Part shown: one piece after another, positions 58,448 to 64,000 of the stretch | Numbering within the stretch: the first letter of the stretch is position 1 | Layout: every line of letters starts with the position of its first letter | Source: Bacillus suaedaesalsae | Lineage (GTDB): Bacteria; Bacillota; Bacilli; Bacillales; SA4 | Length of the DNA stretch: 64,000 bases | Direction of reading: 5' to 3' | Assembly (NCBI RefSeq): GCF_016890225.1 | Contig: NZ_JAFELM010000016.1 | Location: forward strand, 62,001-126,000 | Translations under genes and position numbers: made by a program | The notes under the pieces: generated by a model | Database searches by the model: none | What the model was told of the DNA's origin: nothing | The model's input: the letters and a program-made list of their open reading frames with translations, nothing else

Positions 58448-59194
58448 ATGAGTGAAGCAGCAAAAACTCTTGATGGATGGTATTCGTTACATGAATTCCG
58501 TTCTATGAATTGGACTGCTTGGAAAAGCCTAAGCAGTGATGAAAGACAAATGGCAATTTCTGAGTTTCAAGGTTTACTTGAAAAGTGGGGTACGGCTGAA
58601 AATAGTAAAACAGGTAGCCATGCACTATACACAGTTGTTGGTCAAAAAGCAGACTTTATGTTCATGCTATTACGTCCAACTCTAGAAGAAATTAATGAAT
58701 TAGAGATGGAATTCAACAAAACTATGTTGGCTGAATTTACAATCCCTACATATTCATATGTATCAGTCGTAGAATTAAGTAACTACCTTCCTGCAGGTGA
58801 AGATCCATATCAAAATCCTGAAATTCTTGCCCGTTTATACCCTACTTTACCAAAATGGAAGCACATCTGTTTCTATCCAATGGACAAAAAGCGTGATGGT
58901 GAAGATAACTGGTACATGCTTCCTATGGAAGACCGCCGCAGCATGATGAGAAGCCACGGTATGATTGGTAGACAATATGCAGGTAAAGTGAAGCAAATTA
59001 TCACAGGTTCTGTTGGTTTTGATGATTACGAGTGGGGAGTAACGCTATTCTCAGATGACCCACTTCAATTCAAAAAGCTAGTCTATGAAATGAGATTTGA
59101 TGAAGTAAGCGCACGCTTTGGTGATTTCGGTTCATTCTTTGTTGGGAACATTCTTCCAAGCGAAAAGCTACCTCAATTTTTACACGTTAATTAA
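58448..59194 (+). CDS. hemQ: Coproheme decarboxylase HemQ
   Basis: A 248-residue chlorite-dismutase-fold enzyme that decarboxylates coproheme twice to heme b in the Gram-positive pathway. The catalytic tyrosine is probably Tyr143 in CFYPMDKKR and the proximal heme ligand His170 in [15 protein letters not shown]. Residues for true chlorite dismutation are not expected in this group. AAAGGAGTG precedes the ATG. Confidence 0.93.
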   Translation: MSEAAKTLDGWYSLHEFRSMNWTAWKSLSSDERQMAISEFQGLLEKWGTAENSKTGSHALYTVVGQKADFMFMLLRPTLEEINELEMEFNKTMLAEFTIPTYSYVSVVELSNYLPAGEDPYQNPEILARLYPTLPKWKHICFYPMDKKRDGEDNWYMLPMEDRRSMMRSHGMIGRQYAGKVKQIITGSVGFDDYEWGVTLFSDDPLQFKKLVYEMRFDEVSARFGDFGSFFVGNILPSEKLPQFLHVN

Positions 59195-59202
59195 TACATG
59201 AT

Positions 59203-59233
59203 GCCTCCTTATTTTAATAAGGGGGCTTTTCTT
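59203..59233 (+). terminator. hemQ terminator
   Basis: GCCTCCTTATT and AATAAGGGGGC pair with one G-U, followed by TTTTCTTTTTT. Confidence 0.85.
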
Positions 59234-59373
59234 TTTTTAGTCATAATCTGATTTCACCATACATAGTATCAATAGTGGATTGATAGTCCTTTTCAATAAA
59301 AGTTGCTGCACCATTTTCAACACCAGCCCATATGCTAGTAAAGGATTTTACTGTGAATAGGAAGGGTGAGAGG

Positions 59374-59799
59374 ATGGCTGTAGTTGCTCATACTGAAGAG
59401 GATGTGAAGCTTTTAGCTCGACTTTTACGTGCTGAGGCTGAAGGAGAAGGAAAACAAGGAATGCTATTGGTTGGAAATGTAGGGGTCAATCGTGCTCGTG
59501 CTGCTTGTTTAGATTTTAAGAAAATCACCAATATCCGCCAAATGGTGTATCAAAGTCCTGGTGGTTTTGAAGCAACACAAAAGGGCTATTTTTATCAAGC
59601 TGCTAGACCAACTGAAATTGAATTAGCACGAAGAGTTCTAAAAGGTCAACGTTTCAACCCTGCTGAATTTTCGTTATGGTTCTTTAAGCCAGGAGGGAAT
59701 TGCCCTGCTCAGTGGTATAACCAGTGGAACACAGGGAGATTTAAATCACACTGCTTTTACAAACCAACTTCGGAGAATTGTCCAGATGTGTATCGTTAA
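59374..59799 (+). CDS. cwlJ: Spore cortex hydrolase CwlJ
   Basis: A 141-residue cortex-lytic enzyme of the SleB/CwlJ hydrolase family: VKLLARLLRAEAEGEGKQGM carries the catalytic Glu, followed by GNVGVNRARA and the C-terminal CPAQWYNQWNTGRFKSHCFY. It lacks a signal peptide and peptidoglycan-binding domain, consistent with mother-cell synthesis and deposition at the coat. The ATG at 59374 gives the usual N-terminus. CATACATA at 59258-59265 resembles a sigma-E -10, without a clear -35. Confidence 0.94.
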   Translation: MAVVAHTEEDVKLLARLLRAEAEGEGKQGMLLVGNVGVNRARAACLDFKKITNIRQMVYQSPGGFEATQKGYFYQAARPTEIELARRVLKGQRFNPAEFSLWFFKPGGNCPAQWYNQWNTGRFKSHCFYKPTSENCPDVYR

Positions 59800-59823
59800 T
59801 CTTCATTACTAGGAGGGGTTTTC

Positions 59824-60291
59824 ATGAATCAAAAGTATGCACAAACAAGTCCTTATGGATATTATGGTACTTCGTTTCCAACACAAGGGATGCAACAAGT
59901 ACCTCCAGGACTGACGTATAACCCGTATGCTCAAGCAGGTGGACCGTTAGTTCAGCCTGGTGCTCCCAATGTAGGGATGCAAAATCCAGCTGATTTTGTA
60001 CCTGGTATGCTTCCCTTAGAACAATCCTATATTGAAAATATTTTACGTTTAAACAAAGGTAAGCTCGCAACTGTTTACATGACATTCGAGAACAATCGTG
60101 AGGTATTTAAAGGAATTGTTGAAGCGGCAGGTCGTGACCATATCATATTAAGTGATCCTCAAACTGGAATGAGATACTTACTATTAATGGTATACCTAAA
60201 TTACATTACATTCGATGAAGAATTAGCTTATGAATATCCTTTTGGTTCTGCATCTGCAGCACAACCAATAACAACTTATAGCCCTAGATAA
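59824..60291 (+). CDS. gerQ: Spore coat protein GerQ
   Basis: A 155-residue coat protein (YwdL) needed for CwlJ localisation and germination by calcium-dipicolinate. A Pro/Gly/Gln/Tyr-rich N-terminus (about 1-60) leads to the conserved domain PLEQSYIENILRLNKGKLAT and RDHIILSDPQTGMRYLLLMV. It follows cwlJ by 24 bases with AGGAGGGG upstream, forming an operon. Confidence 0.94.
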   Translation: MNQKYAQTSPYGYYGTSFPTQGMQQVPPGLTYNPYAQAGGPLVQPGAPNVGMQNPADFVPGMLPLEQSYIENILRLNKGKLATVYMTFENNREVFKGIVEAAGRDHIILSDPQTGMRYLLLMVYLNYITFDEELAYEYPFGSASAAQPITTYSPR

Positions 60292-60300
60292 AAATATATG

Positions 60301-60382
60301 GCTATAGGGGCAACATGCTCCCACACTTGAACAGAATGTGCTGAATTCAGTGTTGTGCCCAGGGTGTAACGCCCCCTATAGT
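60301..60382. repeat. Structured element, copy 2
   Basis: CTATAGGGG (60302-60310) and CCCCTATAG (60373-60381) form the outer stem. The minus-strand interior CAACACTGAATTCAGCACAT resembles the CAACACAGAAGTTAGCACAT interior of the element at 39.3 kb. It lies directly after gerQ and may also end that operon. Confidence 0.65.
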
Positions 60383-60473
60383 TTGCTGAAAATCCTTATA
60401 ATAGAGCACATTCCATTTCAAGCAACATACTACTTAAAAGAAATAACTTATTCCACCAATGGCCAATAAAAGC

Positions 60474-60506
60474 AACAGAGTATCCACTACCTTTGGATAC
60501 TCTGTT
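60474..60506. terminator. Terminator near ywdK
   Basis: AACAGAGTATCC and GGATACTCTGTT form a perfect 12-bp stem with a nine-base loop, beside the ywdK stop; T-rich flanks exist on both sides. Confidence 0.75.
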
Positions 60507-60512
60507 TCTATT

Positions 60513-60884
60513 TTACAAGTATTTCACAGCCCCAATAATCACCATTAACCAAGCAATTAAAAAGGCAACTCCACCTAATGGAGTGATTGGCCCAAAAAAT
60601 TTAATACCTGTTGTACTTAATGCATATAGACTACCAGAGAATAAAACAATGCCGATAAACATAAGCCATCCTGCCCATGTAAAGGACGCAACATTTTCAT
60701 ACTTGCCTACTAGTAGACCAATAACTAATAGACCAAGAGCATGGAACATTTGGTATGTTACTCCGGTTTTCCAAACTTCAAGCATTTTCGTTGATAGCTT
60801 ACCTTCTAGACCATGTGCACCAAATGCACCTAGGCCGACTCCAATTAATGCATTAATCGCACCTAATACGATAAATAATTTCAT
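60513..60884 (-). CDS. ywdK: DUF423 membrane protein YwdK
   Basis: A 123-residue protein with four membrane helices of the DUF423 family; GLGAFGAHGLEGKLSTKMLEVW and QMFHALGLLVIG are characteristic, and GVAFLIAWLMVIIG ends it. Function unknown. The ATG ending at 60884 is eight bases after AAGGTG; the GTG upstream overlaps that site. It follows gerQ (ywdL) convergently, as in B. subtilis. Confidence 0.88.
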   Translation of the reverse strand: MKLFIVLGAINALIGVGLGAFGAHGLEGKLSTKMLEVWKTGVTYQMFHALGLLVIGLLVGKYENVASFTWAGWLMFIGIVLFSGSLYALSTTGIKFFGPITPLGGVAFLIAWLMVIIGAVKYL

Positions 60885-60970
60885 TTTTTTCACACCTTAT
60901 ATATATTTTTTCTTCCATCATAATAGATTAGCCTTCAAAAATCCAAGATAATTCCTTGTTGCCCTAATTA

Positions 60971-60979
60971 TGATATAAT
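60971..60979 (+). promoter_or_regulatory. Extended -10 promoter of pxpBAC
   Basis: TGATATAAT at 60971-60979 is a perfect extended -10; TTAGGAGGC follows before the pxpB start. A -35 is not obvious. Confidence 0.5.
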
Positions 60980-61014
60980 TATCCTAATATTCCAAAAATA
61001 ATTAGGAGGCATAT

Positions 61015-61692
61015 ATGTTTCCGTACAACATTCAACCACTCGGTGATACTAGCTTACTCATAACATACTCACACAATCAGCCAGATAAGTTACTAAACCA
61101 TATTCACGATACTGCACGAATACTATATGAAATAAAGCACCCCGCAATGATAGATGTTATTCCAGCATTTGAAACAATAGCCATTGAATATGACGTATCA
61201 TTATGTACGTTTAAACACATGAAAAAGGTCGTTATTCCTTATCTTGAAGAAAAACGAAATTCCATCTCAATTGCTCCTGCACATCATAGAATACCGATTT
61301 GTTATGATGAAAAGGTTGCCCTAGACCTTATTGAAATGTCTCATACACACAACCTCACTCCTGAAGAAGTAATTGCGATTCATCAAGAAACTACATATAA
61401 AGTTGCGCTCATGGGTTTCCTCCCTGGATTTCCTTATTTAACGGGACTTGATAAACGATTACAAACACCACGAAAGTCAACACCAAGGACCTATGTTTCA
61501 AAAGGAGCAGTCGGAATTGGAGGAAATTACACAGGTATTTATTCTCTTGCATCTCCTGGTGGCTGGAATATTATCGGACAAACTCCTATCCAGCTTTTTA
61601 ACCTATCCAATACAAAACCCTTTTTATTTCAACCGGGAGATACGTTATCATTCTATGCAATAACTCTTGAGGAATTGGAGGCTACTAAATGA
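61015..61692 (+). CDS. pxpB: 5-oxoprolinase subunit PxpB
   Basis: A 225-residue protein of the KipI/allophanate-hydrolase subunit 1 family. IQPLGDTSLLITY opens it; VALMGFLPGFPYLTGLDKRLQTPR and GAVGIGGNYTGIYSLASPGGWNIIG are diagnostic. With PxpA and PxpC it opens 5-oxoproline (pyroglutamate) to glutamate with ATP. The homologue KipI in B. subtilis also inhibits KinA; that role is not implied here. Its stop overlaps the pxpA start by four bases. Confidence 0.92.
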   Translation: MFPYNIQPLGDTSLLITYSHNQPDKLLNHIHDTARILYEIKHPAMIDVIPAFETIAIEYDVSLCTFKHMKKVVIPYLEEKRNSISIAPAHHRIPICYDEKVALDLIEMSHTHNLTPEEVIAIHQETTYKVALMGFLPGFPYLTGLDKRLQTPRKSTPRTYVSKGAVGIGGNYTGIYSLASPGGWNIIGQTPIQLFNLSNTKPFLFQPGDTLSFYAITLEELEATK

Positions 61693-62456
61693 AACAAATT
61701 GATATAAACTGTGACTTAGGTGAAGGATTTGGACACTATACAATAGGGCAGGATGATGTGCTTCTGCAGTATATTTCATCAGCAAATATTGCCTGTGGAT
61801 TTCATGCAGGTGACCCGAATATTATGAATGCCACAATCAAAAAGGCAAAAGAAAAGGGAGTGAATGTTGGCGCACATCCAGGATTCTATGACTTACACGG
61901 ATTTGGAAGACGCCCCCTTCACCTAGAGGCAGACGAAATCAAGCATTTAATGCTTTATCAACTTGGTGCAATTCAAGCCCTATGTTATGCAGAGCATGTA
62001 ACGTTAACCCATGTTAAACCACACGGTGCTTTATATAATATGGCTTCAACTGAACCGTATATCGCAAAAGCAATTGCCCTAGCTGTAAAAGTATTTGATC
62101 CAAATTTAGTTGTCTATGGTCTGGCTGATAGTGAACTTATTCAAGCTTGCATCGATTTAAATGTACCGTATGCCATTGAAGCATTTATCGATCGAACTTA
62201 CCAAGATGATGGAACGTTAACACCAAGATATCTTGAAAATTCATCCATAGCTACAATTGAGGAATCAGTTGCACAAGCCCTATCCATTATTGAAAGCAAT
62301 GAAGTTACAACCATATCTGGCTCAACTATTCGAATAGAAGCAGATACACTTTGTATTCACGGTGATCATCAAGGCTCTGTAAAGTTAGCACAGGAATTAC
62401 AAAAGGCACTAACCAATAGAGGTGTCCAAATAAAACCTTTAGGAGTACAAAAGTGA
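61689..62456 (+). CDS. pxpA: 5-oxoprolinase subunit PxpA (LamB/YcsF)
   Basis: A 255-residue LamB/YcsF family protein, the subunit thought to catalyse ring opening. IDINCDLGEGFGHY with its metal-binding residues, ANIACGFHAGDPNIM, VGAHPGFYDLHGFGRRPL and VKPHGALYNMA are conserved, and IHGDHQGSVKLAQ ends the family core. Both of its ends overlap neighbours by four bases, indicating translational coupling in pxpB-pxpA-pxpC. Confidence 0.95.
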   Translation: MKQIDINCDLGEGFGHYTIGQDDVLLQYISSANIACGFHAGDPNIMNATIKKAKEKGVNVGAHPGFYDLHGFGRRPLHLEADEIKHLMLYQLGAIQALCYAEHVTLTHVKPHGALYNMASTEPYIAKAIALAVKVFDPNLVVYGLADSELIQACIDLNVPYAIEAFIDRTYQDDGTLTPRYLENSSIATIEESVAQALSIIESNEVTTISGSTIRIEADTLCIHGDHQGSVKLAQELQKALTNRGVQIKPLGVQK

Positions 62457-63367
62457 GTAGGAAACCAATTATTCATATAGAGAAAACAGGATTAGCAACT
62501 AGCTTTCAAGATAAAGGGAGATATGGATTTCAGCGTTATGGGGTTGTTACATCTGGTGCCATGGATTCTTTCGCTTTTCAAACAGCAAATGGACTAGTAG
62601 GGAATCCTCTAAACGCAGTATGTCTTGAACTATGTATAGTTGGCCCCACTCTCACCTTCCTTGACACTGTTACCTTCGCTATATGTGGTGCAAACCTTTC
62701 TCCGATATTAAATTCAACGCCAATTTTAGGATGGAGAACATATACCGCAAAAAGAGGTGATACACTCGAATTTGGAAAACAAATCGAAGGAACCTTTGCG
62801 TATTTAGCAATTAGAGGTAGTTTTGAAGTTGAAGAGGTATTAGGAAGTAAATCCACCTATACAAAGGCCGAAATTGGGACAACAGTGACCCCGAAGACGA
62901 TATACTATAGTACTCACTCTACCCTGCTAAAAAGAAATCGAGGACTTATACAAAAAGAAATCCCTACGTATCATCATCATATAGAAGTTCGTTATATTAG
63001 AGGACCACATTTAGATTACTTGCAAGAAGATGCTGTCTCTAACTTTGAAGAACAAATTTTCACCTACACGCTTGGGGATCGAATGGGATTTCGATTACAG
63101 GGAGAAAGCCCTATACAATCTAAACAACAATCACTACCTTCCGACCCAATCCCTTTAGGCGGAATACAAATCCCTCCAGATGGTTGCCCAATTGTTTTAC
63201 TTGCTGACCGTCAGACAACAGGAGGTTATCCAAGAATTGGGACGATCATTAGTTACGATATCCCTAAATTCGTACAACTACCTCTTCAAGGTAAAGTGTC
63301 GTTTTATCCAATTTCAGTTGAAAAAGCACAACAATTACATAGAAGGTCTATCTTTACTTACAATTAG
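62453..63367 (+). CDS. pxpC: 5-oxoprolinase subunit PxpC
   Basis: A 304-residue protein of the KipA/allophanate-hydrolase subunit 2 family, starting with GTG. TSFQDKGRYGFQRYGVVTSGAMDSFA, RGPHLDYL, GDRMGFRLQG and DRQTTGGYPRIGTII are diagnostic. It is the last gene of the operon; composite repeat copy C begins at its stop codon. Confidence 0.93.
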   Translation: MSRKPIIHIEKTGLATSFQDKGRYGFQRYGVVTSGAMDSFAFQTANGLVGNPLNAVCLELCIVGPTLTFLDTVTFAICGANLSPILNSTPILGWRTYTAKRGDTLEFGKQIEGTFAYLAIRGSFEVEEVLGSKSTYTKAEIGTTVTPKTIYYSTHSTLLKRNRGLIQKEIPTYHHHIEVRYIRGPHLDYLQEDAVSNFEEQIFTYTLGDRMGFRLQGESPIQSKQQSLPSDPIPLGGIQIPPDGCPIVLLADRQTTGGYPRIGTIISYDIPKFVQLPLQGKVSFYPISVEKAQQLHRRSIFTYN

Positions 63368-63587
63368 GCTGGGACATAACTAAATAAATCATCCTCAAAG
63401 GCGAATATTATCTAAATTATTCTACCTATTAAGTATTATTTATCAGTTAAGCTGTAAGATCAAATTCGTTCCATTGCGCTAGTTTTTATAAATAGTATGC
63501 AAAATCAAACAAATCTAAAGCAACAAATTAACCCGAACTATTAGGTAAAAGATTCATTAAAATATCGCCTAATAGTTCGGGTTTATC
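63366..63587. repeat. Composite repeat, copy C, without the core
   Basis: AGGCTGGGACATAACTAAAT starts the element and the right module with ACCCGAACTATTAGG and CCTAATAGTTCGGGT (63531-63545 and 63568-63582, perfect 15-bp stem) ends it. Compared with copy B, 142 bases of core are absent exactly between CCATTGCGCT (ending 63480) and AGTTTTT. The right hairpin may terminate the gene at 63625. Confidence 0.85.
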
Positions 63588-63624
63588 ATTGGCCGAAATA
63601 CTTATGTTCCATCCTCATTTATTC

Positions 63625-63921
63625 TTATCGACTTGACAGGTAAATTTGAAGAGCCTCTTTCACACCAGCTTCATCCTCATCTACCTGGAATTCATAATGA
63701 TCACCATCTAGCTTTGCTTCAAGATTTTGATAACCTTGCGCCTGTAAGAAATCATTAACATCTGAAATGGTTTCTGATTGAGTTAATAACGTTTTATGAC
63801 CAACAAACTCACCATTTACATAAACATCATAGCGATCATGATTTAATTTCGTATCCGTACTCGAATGTATCTCATCGAATATAAAAGCACCACTATACAA
63901 TCCATTTGTATTATTCGTCAT
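63625..63921 (-). CDS. Hypothetical protein, 98 residues
   Basis: I do not recognise this gene. The ATG ending at 63921 follows GGAGGTACTTAC, a strong ribosome binding site, so it is very probably expressed. The product is soluble and acidic: GLYSGAFIFDEIHSSTDTKL, then YDVYVNGEFVGHKTLLTQSE, a likely beta-alpha segment DVNDFLQAQGYQNLEAKLDG and a C-terminal helix EAGVKEALQIYLSSR. No membrane segment or cysteine. Confidence 0.75.
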   Translation of the reverse strand: MTNNTNGLYSGAFIFDEIHSSTDTKLNHDRYDVYVNGEFVGHKTLLTQSETISDVNDFLQAQGYQNLEAKLDGDHYEFQVDEDEAGVKEALQIYLSSR

Positions 63922-64000
63922 GTAAGTACCTCCATTTTTCATTTCTTTACAGTCAGTTTTTCCTACAAAGAATGAAATATGGTTGGTAATGTTTACAGTT

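Overview
The window is about 64 kb of a low-GC, spore-forming member of the Bacillaceae. The evidence is gene order and content close to the Bacillus subtilis ywl-ywj-ywi-ywh-ywf interval. It carries spoIIR, spo0F, pbpG, rsfA, cwlJ and gerQ (sporulation and germination) and coproheme-type heme synthesis (hemQ). AGGAGG-type ribosome binding sites and recognisable sigma-A, sigma-F and sigma-H promoters fit the same group. I do not assign a species.

Layout. 1-1.6 kb: a MocR-type regulator cut by the left edge, divergent from a GNAT acetyltransferase. 1.6-8.6 kb (minus strand): ywlG, rpiB, ywlE, mntP, ywlC, ywlB, spoIIR, prmC, prfA, with a cluster of DnaA boxes between ywlC and ywlB. 8.6-9.4 kb: a REP-associated tyrosine transposase (RAYT) bracketed by its palindromic repeats. 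9.4-21.2 kb: a YhcN/YlaJ-type spore lipoprotein, tdk, rpmE, rho, glpX, murA2, tal, fbaA, spo0F, ywjG (plus strand), pyrG, rpoE. 21.5-32.4 kb: a fatty- and branched-chain acyl-CoA degradation block (icmF, a TetR regulator, two acyl-CoA dehydrogenases, mmgB, mmgA, fadF). 32.6-35 kb: clsB, uvsE and a 58-residue XapX protein. 35.5-44.1 kb: an NCS2 purine permease, argS, ywiB, an ABC permease pair lacking an ATPase, a DUF421 membrane protein, speB and speE. 44.4-53.8 kb: pbpG, ywhD, ywhC, ywhB, ypmS, ypmR, ywgA, ywfO, ywzC-like, rsfA. 53.9-60.9 kb: a LysM L,D-transpeptidase, lipL, two small membrane proteins, pta, hemQ, cwlJ, gerQ, ywdK. 61-63.4 kb: the pxpB-pxpA-pxpC 5-oxoprolinase operon. A 98-residue gene of unknown function lies near the right edge.

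How the genes work together. The 21-32 kb block looks like one regulated set: fadF has a strong promoter overlapped by a FadR-like operator, mmgA has a catabolite-responsive site, and icmF would feed isobutyryl/butyryl-CoA interconversion into the same beta-oxidation steps. spoIIR and rsfA share nearly identical sigma-F promoters, and spo0F has a good sigma-H promoter. cwlJ and gerQ form a germination pair.

The least ordinary content is between genes. There are five copies of a REP palindrome centred on GGTGCCTGGCACC. Four copies of a second palindrome are built on GTGGGGGACAGGCCCCCAC, two of them bracketing mmgB. A structured repeat of about 130 bp occurs in three copies whose outer stems differ in sequence but stay complementary, and a fourth site carries only its outer modules. 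A second structured element occurs in two copies (39.3 kb and 60.3 kb). The DnaA-box cluster at 5.05-5.27 kb is probably a replication-control or DnaA-titration site. I found no rRNA, tRNA, CRISPR array or prophage.
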